Positions 37,401 to 45,947 of a DNA stretch of 64,000 nucleotides are shown piece after piece. The notes under the pieces are model-generated. The model saw nothing but the letters and a program-made list of their open reading frames with translations, was not told the origin of the DNA and ran no database searches. Location: NCBI GenBank assembly GCA_022575985.1, contig JAKSXM010000142.1:3162001-3226000 (forward strand), given 5' to 3'. Every line of letters starts with the position of its first letter. Position 1 is the stretch's first letter. Source of the stretch: Anagrus nilaparvatae (taxonomy: Eukaryota; Arthropoda; Insecta; Hymenoptera; Mymaridae). The translations under genes were made by a program, and so were the position numbers.

Positions 37401-37641
37401 ATTTTATAAAGCACGCGAAATAATATAATCCTTAATTGTAATTACAGAATTTAATCAAGGAGTATTTAAAAAAGTAATAAATGAAAAAAAAATTAGGTCA
37501 ATTGTTCTATGTAAAATAAGTTTTTTATATTTAAACATAAACAAAAAAAAATTGTTCTATATATAAAATGTAAATAAATCAATATTGTTTACTCACCTGT
37601 TCTACCCATACATTCGTTGTCATTATCTGATTCTTCAGATT
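11295..37641 (-). CDS. nAChRalpha1: Nicotinic acetylcholine receptor alpha subunit, partial gene (four internal exons)
   Basis: The product is a subunit of a pentameric acetylcholine-gated cation channel in the neuronal plasma membrane. Four exons join in frame: 37641-37597 (45 bp), 25737-25628 (110 bp), 14572-14392 (181 bp) and 12233-11295 (939 bp). All have AG acceptors and GT donors, and together they encode about 425 residues. In order they carry binding loop D (NVWVEQ), loop A ([11 protein letters not shown]), the 13-residue Cys-loop with FPFD, loop B (GSWTYDG), loop C with vicinal cysteines (YTCCEEPYP), TM1-TM3 and most of the TM3-TM4 loop. The YxCC pair makes it an alpha subunit. From memory of the family, the loop ([46 protein letters not shown]) best matches insect alpha1 (Drosophila ALS); alpha2, alpha4 or alpha8 is possible. 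The start codon, signal peptide and TM4 exons were not found in the window. Confidence 0.93.
12300..12722. mobile_element. CACTGTAAAAAG palindromic MITE (copy 2), intronic
   Basis: It lies 66 bp from the exon boundary, inside the 2.2-kb intron. Termini CACTGTAAAAAGTAACTTTC and GAAAGTTACTTTTTACAGTG are flanked on both sides by TA, consistent with a TA target duplication as made by Tc1/mariner-type transposases. Nearly the whole 423 bp can fold on itself. There is no transposase; a chance open frame inside is a by-product of the repeat. Confidence 0.9.
13196..14024. repeat. Inverted-repeat-bounded element, 0.83 kb, intronic
   Basis: The left end TATATGGGTTATTTGCAATT and the right end AATTGCAAATAACCCATATA form arms of about 30 bp, with weaker matches inward. 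The interior (about 13490-13800) is GC-richer than the surroundings, with motifs such as GCACTCGCTCGACGTC, but shows no recognisable protein. It occupies much of the intron between the Cys-loop exon and the TM exon. Confidence 0.55.
14392..14572 (-). CDS. nAChRalpha1: nAChR alpha exon: Cys-loop and binding loops E and B
   Basis: This 181-bp exon starts with one base that completes the split Asn codon of the preceding exon (AA|T) and continues ADGNYEV. The acceptor is ttttacag and the donor is gttagt after ACG. It encodes [13 protein letters not shown] (loop E strand), then the Cys-loop from C at codon 33 to C at codon 47 with 13 residues between ([13 protein letters not shown]), then GSWTYDGYT (loop B). 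The loop B Trp and the following Tyr, which contact agonist and neonicotinoids in this family, are both present. The extracellular protein sequence here is close to the insect alpha consensus, so constraint is strong. The next exon starts cleanly in phase 0. Confidence 0.96.
14573..19910. other. AT-rich intron DNA, no gene seen
   Basis: This is the 3' portion of the 11.1-kb intron. It contains AT microsatellites (for example near 17216-17245 and 17421-17450) and a solitary half-element at 18870-18896 matching the TTTCACTTGCGAGAATAATT arm of the palindrome at 39577-39739. Nothing else is supported. Confidence 0.5.
18870..18896. repeat. Solo arm of the CACTTGCGAGAA palindromic element
   Basis: CATTTCACTTGCGAGAATAA, continuing TTTTAA, matches one arm of the 163-bp palindrome at 39577-39739. 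No opposite arm is visible nearby, so it is probably a remnant. Confidence 0.5.
19911..20300. mobile_element. CACTGTAAAAAG palindromic MITE (copy 3)
   Basis: Ends CACTGTAAAAAGTTACTTTC and AGTTACTTTTTACAGTG, flanked by TA on both sides. At 390 bp it has small internal deletions relative to copy 2, for example around ACTAAATTTAGTTCTCG where part of the arm is missing. Confidence 0.88.
20301..21690. other. Intron DNA with a non-repetitive, less AT-rich patch
   Basis: At about 20815-20910 (AGCAGGGCCAAAGATCTGCG, then GTGGGTGCAGGTGC) and about 21155-21235 the base composition rises clearly above background. I cannot translate either into a recognised protein. They are candidates for conserved non-coding sequence or an unannotated exon. 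Confidence 0.35.
21700..22160 (+). repeat. Dispersed repeat family B, copy 1
   Basis: The block CCTTTCGATTTTGGCC followed by AAAATAAAAATTTTCAAAAA, then AATCCGTTTCTCCC, TTTAACCAATTCAAATTG, CCATTTATATCAGGATTTT and AGCTTTTTCAGTGC recurs in the same order in the copy at 27118-27540. There is no coding capacity. Confidence 0.65.
22161..24400. other. AT-rich intron DNA, no gene seen
   Basis: AT-rich, with a somewhat GC-richer segment at about 24065-24300 (GAGGGTGCTCTG and GGAGGGTGCACATT). An open frame of about 70 codons passes through that segment but resembles nothing I recognise. It may be part of a degenerate repeat. Confidence 0.35.
24408..24695 (+). repeat. Minisatellite-bearing dispersed element, copy A2
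   Basis: Starts ACTTACAACTGGTTTGTGAA. It has AAATGGAACATTTT, degenerate 24-bp units (CCCTAAATCGAAATTATTTT), CCCC-rich blocks and a terminal AACACGTTCCATTCT. Same module order as copy A1. Confidence 0.7.
25023..25061. mobile_element. Micro-MITE, 39 bp, with CACTG ends
   Basis: CACTGTAAAAATAATG at one end and TTTTCACAGTG at the other, flanked by TA on both sides, with almost nothing between the arms. It lies 75 bp from the full-size copy at 25136-25544. It looks like an extreme deletion derivative or solo-end product of the same family. Confidence 0.65.
25136..25544. mobile_element. CACTGTAAAAAG palindromic MITE (copy 4)
   Basis: Termini CACTGTAAAAAGTAACTTTC and AGTTACTTTTTACAGTG with TA on both flanks. 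At 409 bp it ends only 83 bp from the loop A exon. It is more diverged internally than copy 2 (for example TTTCCCATTTTT where others read a perfect arm). Confidence 0.88.
25628..25737 (-). CDS. nAChRalpha1: nAChR alpha exon: loop A
   Basis: This 110-bp exon is the conserved fourth coding exon of many insect alpha subunits. The acceptor is tttctag before GAA TGG, and the donor gtaagt follows AATAA, leaving a phase-2 split Asn codon. It reads [17 protein letters not shown], then [28 protein letters not shown] is loop A of the acetylcholine site. It is too short and lacks a start codon, so a simple open-frame search would miss it. Some insect alpha subunits carry a mutually exclusive second version of this exon; I looked for one in the neighbouring introns and saw none. 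Confidence 0.95.
25738..27115. other. Intron DNA, no gene seen
   Basis: AT-rich start of the 11.9-kb intron. A non-repetitive patch at about 26140-26235 (GGCGTCAGTGTAAG, GGTCGACGACTC) has raised GC but no recognisable product. About 26940-27110 is likewise unassigned. Confidence 0.4.
27118..27540 (+). repeat. Dispersed repeat family B, copy 2, with partial tandem duplication
   Basis: The segment GCGAATAAAGCCAAAATTT occurs at about 27142 and again about 27455, roughly 310 bp apart. This shows the family can be tandem with a period near 300 bp. The CGATTTTGGCCAAAATAAAA and CATTTATATCAG blocks match the copy at 21700-22160. Open frames on both strands here are shadows of the repeat. Confidence 0.65.
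27585..27810 (-). repeat. Minisatellite-bearing dispersed element, partial copy A3
   Basis: A poly-G run near 27596-27607 is followed by inverted 24-bp units (GATTTAAGGACTTACAATAA, CAGGTTTAGGAACTTAGAAT). The GGAACATG end is missing, so the copy is partial. Confidence 0.6.
27811..29090. other. Intron DNA, mostly AT-rich
   Basis: Contains a CCGGTATAGTGGGGAACCGG module near 27843, shared in spirit with modules near 6330 and 27490, and a GA microsatellite at about 28411-28440. No gene is visible. Confidence 0.45.
28411..28440. repeat. (GA)n microsatellite
   Basis: A run of about 13 GA dinucleotides. Confidence 0.9.
29098..29503 (-). repeat. Minisatellite-bearing dispersed element, copy A4 (duplicated end)
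   Basis: In inverse orientation it has two successive AACATGGAACATGTT ends (29098 and about 29179), G runs, inverted 24-bp units (TTTCGATTTAGGGACTTAAA), and a terminal AACATGTTCCATGCTCGTTG followed by AACAAACCACTTATAA. The doubled end suggests insertion next to, or replication of, one terminus. Confidence 0.7.
29504..32080. other. Intron DNA, no gene seen
   Basis: AT-rich. GC-elevated text at about 31590-31730 (GGCGTCTTTTCTTG, GGCCAGGGCGTC) gives an open frame of about 70 codons on the minus strand without recognisable similarity. Phrases such as GCCACCATTTTGATTAAA near 29745 recur degenerately near 33708. Confidence 0.4.
32085..32515. repeat. 57-bp minisatellite interrupted by a dispersed element
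   Basis: Units of about 56-58 bp of the form CCCACATAGCCTAAGGAAGT, then TATAATAAAAA and ACAAGCC, occur around 32090, 32345, 32402 and 32458. Between the first and second lies an element of the GGAACATGTT family (32131-32323). An inverted remnant (CACTTCCTTAGGTTATGTAG) sits near 32677. Confidence 0.65.
32131..32323 (+). repeat. Minisatellite-bearing dispersed element, copy A5
   Basis: TTATAACCGGTTTATG, ATTCATGGAACATG, a CTAAGTCCCAAAATTGAAAT unit, CCCACCCC and a terminal AAACATGTTCAATGTT, inserted within the 57-bp minisatellite. Confidence 0.7.
32520..34700. other. AT-rich intron DNA, no gene seen
   Basis: Homopolymer-rich sequence; every open frame here consists of Phe/Lys/Asn runs. Nothing supportable apart from the inverted minisatellite remnant near 32677. 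Confidence 0.45.
34708..35215. repeat. Foldback repeat with a third, degenerate arm
   Basis: The left arm at about 34710-34795 (TTTCTAAAGTCTGTTTTTAC, GTACAACTT) is the inverse of the right arm at about 34880-34962 (GTTGTACGTAAAAACAGACT, TCAGAAATAAAAATGG). A further right-type arm lies at 35115-35215 (AAAAACAAACTTTAGAAACG). Between them is a perfect 10-bp hairpin, TCAACCCCTT / AAGGGGTTGA, at about 34982-35012. Confidence 0.65.
35216..36460. other. AT-rich intron DNA, no gene seen
   Basis: No feature other than low-complexity AT sequence. Confidence 0.45.
36467..36512. mobile_element. Micro-MITE, 46 bp, with CACTGAAAA ends
   Basis: CACTGAAAAAAATCC at the left and ATATCTTTTCAGTG at the right, flanked by TA on both sides, with a unique centre (GCTTGCCACAAGAGG). 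A second example of a very short element with CACTG/CAGTG ends, though its subterminal bases differ from the CACTGTAAAAAG family. Confidence 0.5.
36549..36905. repeat. Foldback repeat family C, copy 1
   Basis: The left arm (AGTCAAATCGCAGTGAAGTT, TTATAGGTTTTTTGCG, TTGCTCATCATGAATTTCGG) is the inverse of the right arm (AATTCGTGATCGGTGACCCC, AAAAAACCTATACTAGGCC). The same words recur at 52858-53075 and 63270-64000. The open frame crossing it is a repeat shadow. Confidence 0.7.
37597..37641 (-). CDS. nAChRalpha1: nAChR alpha exon: loop D (45-bp micro-exon)
   Basis: This 45-bp exon encodes exactly 15 codons, [15 protein letters not shown]. The acceptor is ctattgcag and the donor is gtgagt, both in phase 0. 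NVWVEQ is binding loop D on the complementary face. The 45-bp size and phase are conserved in insect nAChR genes, which supports the call despite the shortness. The next exon upstream should encode the N-terminal helix ending near LSQLID. I did not find it between 37642 and 64000. Confidence 0.94.
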
Positions 37642-39570
37642 CTGCAATAGAAAAAAGTTGATATTTAATATATATAGGTATAAGTTTATTATGAAAAACA
37701 GTAAAATTGAAGAAATATTCATATATAATGTGTATCCTATAGATATTATGTTTGATTTATCTTCAAGTATTTGACTTGTGCTTCAATAGATTTTATATAT
37801 ACTGTGATATTTATAAAGCAATATTTATTTAAGAATATATTTATGAATATATAGGTATATATTTCAATTTTTTTATGCTTCAAATAAATAAAATTTTGAA
37901 TATGTTAATGTATAATTGTGTTATTGGTATATTAGCCTGGGAGTGCGGATCGAAAGTTTTATGAAAAGTCAATTTTTTTGCATTGCTCATATTTTTTGTC
38001 ACGATGCAAATATTTAATGAAAATTCAATATTTTGCATAGGAGGAACCTAAAAAAAAATCAAAATACAGCGTACGTGTTATTTTTGTTTTTGATTATAGG
38101 AAGCTTCAGTTGTATACCAGTCGAATATTAAAAAGCAAGTTTTACATATTTCTGAAAATTTTTAGTATCGTAATAATAAAACCTCTGGGTCTACCCTAAA
38201 GTATTAACAAATTTTAATAGCTTTAAGGTACCACGTGCAACAATTTTTTGGCTTAAACGAAATTAATTTTCTCAAACTTTGAATAATATGAACCTAAGAT
38301 ATGAATAACCAAAATTTAAAATTCAAAGAGTATTTTGTCTCAAATATGAAAACCAAATAATTCGAAAACTGAATATTAACCCAGTAAGTTTACGTTAAAA
38401 TCCTACATATAGACTCTTGTAAAATAAAAATAAGTAAGTAAAAATAAGTAATAAATTAAGTTGGGTAACTTGTTAAGTATATATACAGTATCAAGTGTCA
38501 AAGCTTCAATATAATAATCGATGATCGTAAAAACTCAAGCATTAGCTATAAAATATACCCAGTACACGTCTACAGCAGACTGTGCAAACGCTATATATAT
38601 ATATATATATATATTTGTATTAAAAAAAAATTTATGTTTATAATAATACATATAAGTCAAAAGTCAACTCCCACGAGTCTCACATATATGCAAAGTTTAT
38701 AAAAGAGAAAACAAAAAAATAAAAAAAGTAACTTTTAGTTAACGCATTTGAGTATATATTTTTTTCAAAGTAGATGATATAATATACGCTTTATACTTTT
38801 ATATAAACTTTATTTAAACGCAAATAAAACAAGAATTTTTTTTGATCTTAATTTGATACATTTTGTTTATTTTTCTAAATGTGCAATTTGAGCTGTCAGT
38901 ATGCATGCTTGTAAACGATATCGTTGTATATATCATGCATAACTTTACGTTATTGATTATAGTAAACAACAACTGAATCTCAATGAAAATACAATGTGGT
39001 TTTGGTTATAGAAACATCTGTTACCAAACAAGATTAAAGTATATATGCATGTATATGAATTTCTCATGGTAGAAAGGTATAATAATTTAAATTTGAAGAA
39101 AACTTTTATTAATATTATAAATTTTATGTCATTGTAAAATATAGTCTTATGTATATTAATAAAAAATAAAGTTATATTAACTTATGATTTAGTGCTGTTT
39201 CATTGAAATATTAATAATTTAATTTTGATGCATATTTTTGTGCTTGAAGATTAATTTTTTACAAAATCTTTCATTTCTAGCTCCTAAAATTTTGTTAATT
39301 TTTAGGGAATGATAAATGAGCAAGGAAGGGCCATTTCTAACATTAAAAAATAATAATTAGAATTGAGATCAAAATAGCTAGGCCAAATATTGGAGAAATA
39401 TTCTTGTGAAAGCTGTAAAACTTAAATTATAATTTAATATTTTATTGAATACATTTTACATGTAATTCTCATACATATGAGATGTATACGGAAGATCGAT
39501 ATTTGAAGGCAATTTTTATAAACATTATTTGTTCAATTAGTATTTCGGAGATAATTAAAGTTATATAATC
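37642..39570. other. AT-rich DNA upstream of the loop D exon
   Basis: Either the next upstream intron or flanking DNA. A (TA)n run lies near 38591-38612. No exon encoding the N-terminal helix of the receptor was recognised. Confidence 0.45.
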
Positions 39571-39576
39571 TTCAGA

Positions 39577-39739
39577 ACTCATTTTACTTGCGAGAAAAAT
39601 TTTAATGTATATTTAACATGAAAAAGTACTTAAAAGAAAAGTAACACTTTTTTCAAAAATTCAGAAGATAATTCTTCTCGATATTCTTAAGCAATTTTTC
39701 ACAACTTTGTGTAAAATTATTCTCGCAAGTGAAATGAGT
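39577..39739. mobile_element. Palindromic MITE, 163 bp, ACTCATTTTACTTGCGAG ends
   Basis: ACTCATTTTACTTGCGAGAA and TTCTCGCAAGTGAAATGAGT are near-perfect inverted ends of about 28 bp. A lone arm of the same type occurs at 18870-18896. No coding sequence. Confidence 0.7.
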
Positions 39740-41560
39740 TGTACAAGTTATATAAATGTGTTCAGTATTTAACTGATTGTAAATTATATAACTGGATACT
39801 TATTTTGAAATATATAACCTTTTGAGATAAAGTGACCTAATTATGAATAGTCTCCTTTATTAAGAGAAGTACTGTTTCTTTACATTAATATCTAAACCAT
39901 GGCAAGTCCCAATCTAATTCAAAGTCTTCTTCCATAGTTTTAACTAGCAACTTATGGTTGAAATTCAATTTGAAAATATACAATTGATATTCTTCATATT
40001 ACCTATTGCCATACTTTGTGCTTAGAACCTCATTTATCTAAAAAAATATTTATAGTATTCAATGACTGTGTAATAAACCTATTTCAATAAAATGTACATT
40101 TCTAAATATTCAAAAAAATCTGATAGTAGTTTTTACTAGGGCTGCTGGAATCTATTTGAGGGCCAAATTTACACTAAAGTATTCTAAAGTATTCTAGATA
40201 TTTCATTTCAAATAAAAAATTAACAGACCTGTATTGAATCCGGCCTTTCTCTAAAAGTAAATCTTAATATATCAACAGCAATCAAAGTAAATACAATTGA
40301 TACCAATAAAATCAGTTCTAATCTGAAATACTACTAAATGTTAACATTTTACAATAAATTTTAATATCAACATCTATCATTAAAATTTAGTATTCGATTT
40401 GGTACTTAGACTTTAGTACTATCGTACAATAAATATTTACTATTATTCAGTACTAATTTTCTGTAGTATTATTAAAACTTCGATAAAATATCATTTTCAT
40501 TTACAAATACAATGCTTGAATAAGAATGTACAACTGGATAATCATTCCAGATAAGCAAGCAACTTAAAGTTTTAATAATATCTATTAATACTTATTTTAT
40601 TTGAAAAAACGATAAAGATAAAAATATTTATTATTTTTTTTATAGTATCTATAAAAAAATATTTATAAAATAATTCAACTATAACTAAGATAAATACCCA
40701 AAAGTTTTGTACATAAAAAAAGAAGCATTTTTTATTTTCTATATTTTTTTTTTGACCTCTTGAGTATAGAAGCAGAGAGTTTTTCTCTCTTTACGACGCA
40801 AATTCTACGCTCGATTTGTCAAAGAATCCGTTTGCTTCTTCTGCCTTTAACGTAAATAAATCTTCGTAGCTCTTCATGTACATAAAGTTAAGCTCAATCG
40901 TTATCTAAAAGTACACACACATACACATTAAAGACTGAATCTTTGAAGATTACCATTACTCATAAAATCTCATATTTTTAATATCTTACTTTTTCTTCAA
41001 AAATTTTTTATACTAAATTTATTTCATAAATCTAAAAATTTAATTGGCTTTTTATGTATAAAAAAAAAATTAATTTTATAGAAAATTTCATTTTATTTAC
41101 ATGCTTGAATAAAAGACAATTATTTCTGGTTATTATTATATATAATACAATCGTTCTTTCTCGACCTAGTTTCTTTCAGTATTTTTTTTAACGTCACGAT
41201 CAGTTGAGCAACTTTTTTTTTCGAGGCTTCGAGAACAAATGTTTGTATGTTTGTTTCGTAATACTATGTGAGCTTTTTTTTTTTTAACAAGTGTTGTTCT
41301 CTAATTTTCCGTAAGCGTAAAATTTTTATATATATATTTTTGCTTTTTTTTACTTTTCTTTTTACAAATTTAATGAAAACTTTTGTAATAAAAAACATTC
41401 CATAATAATATTATTATTATTATTACACTTATATATATATGTGTTAAAAAAAAATAGAATTATATTTTGTGTGTATGCTTGTCTGGTGTACAATAAATTA
41501 ATTTTTTATAAACATCAGTTTTAAAAAGTTTGATAATACGAGTTAGTTTTATATGGGCAT
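39740..41560. other. AT-rich DNA with less AT-rich unique patches
   Basis: The segment at about 40790-40895 (GACGCAAATTCTACGCTCG, GAATCCGTTTGCTTC) is unique, compositionally distinct and open for about 30 codons on the minus strand (starting MYMKSYEDLF). The segment 41155-41250 is similar in composition. I recognise no family, so these are only candidate conserved non-coding or exonic sequences. Confidence 0.3.
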
Positions 41561-41784
41561 GAATTGTATTTTTAAAATTTGCTCGTTGCATTATGGTGAC
41601 GCGAAAAAGTTTAGGACTAATTTAAAATTTGTAAAGGTACGTTCATACTTTTTTAATGGGTCTCTTAGGCCTAAAGCAACAAGATTAAGTACTGTAATAT
41701 GGGGTTTATAGGGTATCCTCTAGGTGACGTTATAATTTTGCAAGGTTACCAAATACGTACAGTTTCTTAGTTGTGGCAAAACAT

Positions 41785-41965
41785 TTAGAAGGGAAAGTTT
41801 TCATTTATTAACCCCCTCGACTTGACGCTAAAAATTGAAAAATCGACCAATTAGTAAAAGAGATATTCTAAAAGTCGTGACCTGACATGTAATTAGAAGG
41901 AAAAGTTATCAAACCCTTTGAGTTTACGTTAAAAATTTTAAAATCGACCAGAATTCCAAATTTGG
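41785..41965. repeat. Degenerate 108-bp direct duplication
   Basis: GAAGGGAAAGTTTTCATTTA, then AAAAATCGACC, at 41788 recurs as GAAGGAAAAGTTATCAAACC, then AAAATCGACC, at 41896. Period 108 bp, two units. Confidence 0.5.
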
Positions 41966-42070
41966 TAACTTTCTGTCGAAAATATGCAATAAATTCGCTT
42001 ATTGGTTAGTCATAGCAGAAAAGAAAAAATTTTCAATATTTAAAAACAAAAAAATTCCTTCATTGACATA

Positions 42071-42233
42071 TAGTCCTGTTCGCCAGCAATGCTATTTAAT
42101 GCCCTAAAATGCCATAAAAGCTCCATGGATAAAAATGGGTGGTATTTATGTTTTATGACCCGCTAAACACGAATCCGAATTATGGTATTTTAGGGTTTAA
42201 TGGCATTAAATAGCATTGCTGGCGACAGGACTA
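42071..42233. mobile_element. Palindromic MITE, 163 bp, TAGTCCTG ends
   Basis: TAGTCCTGTTCGCCAGCAAT, continuing GCTATTTAATGCC, is mirrored by GGCATTAAATAGCATTGCTG, continuing GCGACAGGACTA. Arms of about 50 bp surround a loop with CCATGGATAAAAATGGG. The terminal TA may be the duplicated target. No coding sequence. Confidence 0.8.
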
Positions 42234-44230
42234 ATATTACATATTAAATTTCAAAAAATCCTTTCTGTGACTAAATTTCTCAAAATTTTTATTTACAAAA
42301 ATAACGTAAAAAAATAAATACAAAAAATAAAGTTAAATATTTTGACATAATGAATAATCATTATTTTATCCTTTAAAAAAAGCTCTTTATTTATTTAGCA
42401 AGGAAAAAGAAAAATTAAACATTATTTTAAAAAAAATCACATTACATAAATGAAAAGTTGAAGAAAAAAAGTTTTCTTTTTTTTTATAAAACTATTTTTG
42501 TATCTCACGTATATATAGAAAAGTAGATTATTTACATAATCAGAAAATTTTTATGTTCCTTTTATACAAGTTGCGACAGTTAGAAGATACTTTTGAAGTA
42601 CTTTTTGAACTTGAGCCTTATACTTTTAAGATAAAAAAAGAAAAAGGTAACCTTTTGAGATTGTTCTTGTATATTTGTTGTCAAAATTTACATATAACAT
42701 AGTAAATGTGTAAATATATATAATTTGAATATATATGTATATGTGAAAATGCTTATGTATTCTCTCACCGTTGACATCCAATTTCCATAGCATTAAACTA
42801 CTTACAACACAAATGTATATTACCTATACACATTTACACATACACTAATACTTGTTTCATCTGCATTATATTTGTCATTTTCATTTTATTTTACAGTATA
42901 TATAAAGTACAATTACAAATTATATTTTTTTTTTTTTTAATATTACACTTTAATTTTATTTATAATTTTTTTACTTTACTTTACTTTACCTTTTTTTTTT
43001 TAATATAAAAAAATAATGGCTTTAACATATTTTATTATTCCATCTGTTTTTTAATAAAAAATTTAACAGATAATGTAATTAACAGGTATATATACGGAAT
43101 TTAAATTAAAAATAAAAAATAACGAAATTTTTTTTATTTATGAGGCGTTTTACATCTTTTTGACACTGCTTTTTATTCTAGATTTTCAAGCTTTTTATCA
43201 TTTATTTAGTATGTAAATTTATTTTCAAAAGGTTTTAAAAAATTAATTTAATTATTCAGGACTTTTAGGTATCCAATTTTGTCACGGTCGATTTTATGGG
43301 ATTTATTGTCACTAGATTCTAGGGACACTAGGGTTGAAACAATTGAATCTTAGTAATTATCACTAAAAATTTATTAATATTTTGCTTTGAAGCGATTTTA
43401 TGGATCCTGCTCGAGCAGAATTTTAATAGATTTTGAGTCATAATTAATAATTTTTATTTTAGTGCCCCTAGAATCTTGTAAGAATACGCTCCATGAAATC
43501 GCCCCTATTGACTGAATAATTTTTTTATTTTAGCAGTAATATTAAATTTTAGAGATTATTTGAATAATCACCAATGTGAGTTTACTAATTGGACCTTTAA
43601 TTGTACCATCTAGTTATTTTTTCACTTTAATATAAATTCACGAGTTCTCTATGATACTGCGCCACCATAACTTTTGTTTTTACATAGACGAAGCTCAAAC
43701 ATTTGGTCCTTCGGAGCTAAGTAATTTTAATATAAAAATATTTCTTGAAATTTCCCAAAAAAGCATAAAATTAAAAATTTTTGTTTTTGACATTAAAATC
43801 ATAATTTTCTGTATAATTCCGCCTTTTAAGTGTAAATATACGATTTAAATAATTAATTAAGAATCTTTATCATACATTTCGGAAAAAGCTTTTCTAGCAT
43901 AAACGCGAACAGCTTATAAATATTCATCGTTAAAATTTTATACGATAATACAATATTATGAATGATGTAAGTTTTAAATTACAAACAATCTTTTTATATT
44001 ATAAATATAAAAGAAACATAAAATATGTACTAAATTACAATTAATAATAAAATTTTCTTAAGTAGAATTTTATCCTTTTATAGACTTTAAAATAAATTTT
44101 CATCTAAAATTTAAGATACTTACACTTTCTAAGAAAGTTTGTACAGGATATTATTTATTGAAACCATAATTTTCTGCTTTATTTTATATTTAAAAATATA
44201 TTTTAGTCGCTATTTATGTATTCTTTTATA
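42234..44230. other. AT-rich DNA, no gene seen
   Basis: Low-complexity AT sequence. The open frame at about 43650-43850 has no recognisable similarity. Confidence 0.45.
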
Positions 44231-44236
44231 GTTGAT

Positions 44237-44520
44237 GGGTGAAAAATTGACGTTTTTAGGGGGGTGAAGTAAAATGGACTTAGAATATTTTCGATTTAGG
44301 TACTTAGAATAATTTGAAGTGGGAGGCCCTATACCAGGGCCTGATCAGTGTTTTACTTACTTTAGGTTTATGGAATTAAGATAATTTATATTTCGGAATT
44401 TATTGTAATTTCGATTTTAGGACTTATAATAATTAGGGAGTACGCGTAAAACTGTTATAAGTGAACATGTTAACATGATCGTTGATTGCGTGAAAACACA
44501 AACCAGTCATAATTTTTTTC
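44237..44520 (-). repeat. Minisatellite-bearing dispersed element, copy A6
   Basis: Inverse orientation: GTTTTTAGGGGGGTGAAG, units TTTTCGATTTAGGTACTTAG, TTATAAGTGAACATGTTAAC and a terminal ACAAACCAGTCATAATTTTT. Confidence 0.7.
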
Positions 44521-45520
44521 AATGTATCAGTTAGATAGCTTGTATATAAACTTAAGCTATTTTTACCGTGTTGATAACCTATAAAAATTTTGGTGTGAGT
44601 CATCAATTAAGTCATATGTGCTAGAAGGGATGCTTCGCTTTACTCATTTTTAACAACAACTAGTATCCTATGCTCAAAACTCTTTTACTTCAAAGAATAT
44701 AACACAAACCCAATAAATTAGCAAGTACTTTCAAATAATAACTGAATTAAACAATTAAAAATTTTTTTAATCACCAATTTCATTAAAAGTTTAAACTAAA
44801 ATAATTTAAAAAAATAAAAAAAGAAACTTATTCCATTATCTCTAATATAATTCTTTAAAAAATAAGAAAAAAAGAAAAAAAAGAAAAGAATATAGTTAAA
44901 AAATAAAGCTTTTTTTTGTGGTTAACGCCTTCTAGAATCAAAATTGTTCTCGACTTAATCCCGACAGTATTTTCTATTGTAAAAGCATCTTCTTCTTCTT
45001 ATTTATAATACGCGTACATACTATGATAAATAAAAAAGCAATTGTTTTCAACGTATACAAAAGAAATTTTTTAGTTTATATTCTACTCTCTTATTCATTC
45101 CAGTTTTTTTTTATTCTTTTTTATTTTACCAGAATAAGACGACTTATTATTAAAAAAAAAAATGATATTGCTTATTATCTCCTAAGAAATCAATATTATT
45201 ATTTAAAATTCTAATTAATTTGCATTATTTATTTTTTTTTGATTGACATTTTTATTTGGATTATTATTTTATTCATTTTTATGCTAATAAATAAAAAGCT
45301 TTTTTTTCAGTTTCTTTTTTGACTGAAAATAAAATATTTAAGTTATTTTATTATGTGCATACTAAAAAAGTTTATCAAAAATTTATATACAGGTAATAAA
45401 GAGAGCAAAGGAATGCTTTTGTATGACAAAAGAGGATATTTTTGAAAGAAAAATTATAAAGAATTTAAAAAATTAAAAAAGTTTATTTTTAAATATTCAA
45501 ATAACTTGAAATTAACTCAA
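44521..45520. other. AT-rich DNA, no gene seen
   Basis: A unique patch at 44930-45020 (AACGCCTTCTAGAATC, AATACGCGTACATAC) has raised GC. The rest is low complexity. Confidence 0.4.
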
Positions 45521-45526
45521 AAAGTA

Positions 45527-45947
45527 CACTGTAAAAAGTAACTTTCTTAGATTCACAAAAAAAATTGAATATTTTCGAAAAATTAGTAAATTGTCGAAAA
45601 AATTTGTAAATATTCGAAAAAAATCGTAAATTTACTAAACTTAGTATATTAACAAAAAATTCGAGTATTCTCGATTTTTTTTTGTGAATTCGCAAGAAAA
45701 ATTGATAATTTACCATTTTTTTTCGAAAACTTTCAAAAATTAGTTGTAAATTTATGAAAAATAGGTGTAAATTTACAACTTTTTTCGTAATTTCACAAAA
45801 AAAACCTTCTCGAATTTTCCGATAATATACTAAATTTAGTAAATTTACGATTTTTATCGAATATTTACAAAATTTTTTGAAAATTCGCTAATTTTTCGAA
45901 AAAATTCTATTTTTTTTCTAAATCCAAGAAAGTTACTTTTTACAGTG
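45527..45947. mobile_element. CACTGTAAAAAG palindromic MITE (copy 5)
   Basis: Ends CACTGTAAAAAGTAACTTTC and GAAAGTTACTTTTTACAGTG. The left flank is TA and the right flank CA, so one base of the presumed target duplication has mutated. 421 bp. The reading frame on its minus strand reproduces the [14 protein letters not shown] peptide seen in copy 2 purely because the DNA is repeated. Confidence 0.88.

Noticed and set aside
40745..40900. Possible upstream exon of the receptor on the minus strand (MYMKSYEDLF...)
   Set aside because: Does not resemble the nAChR signal peptide or N-terminal helix and ends in a stop codon; kept only as an unassigned island.
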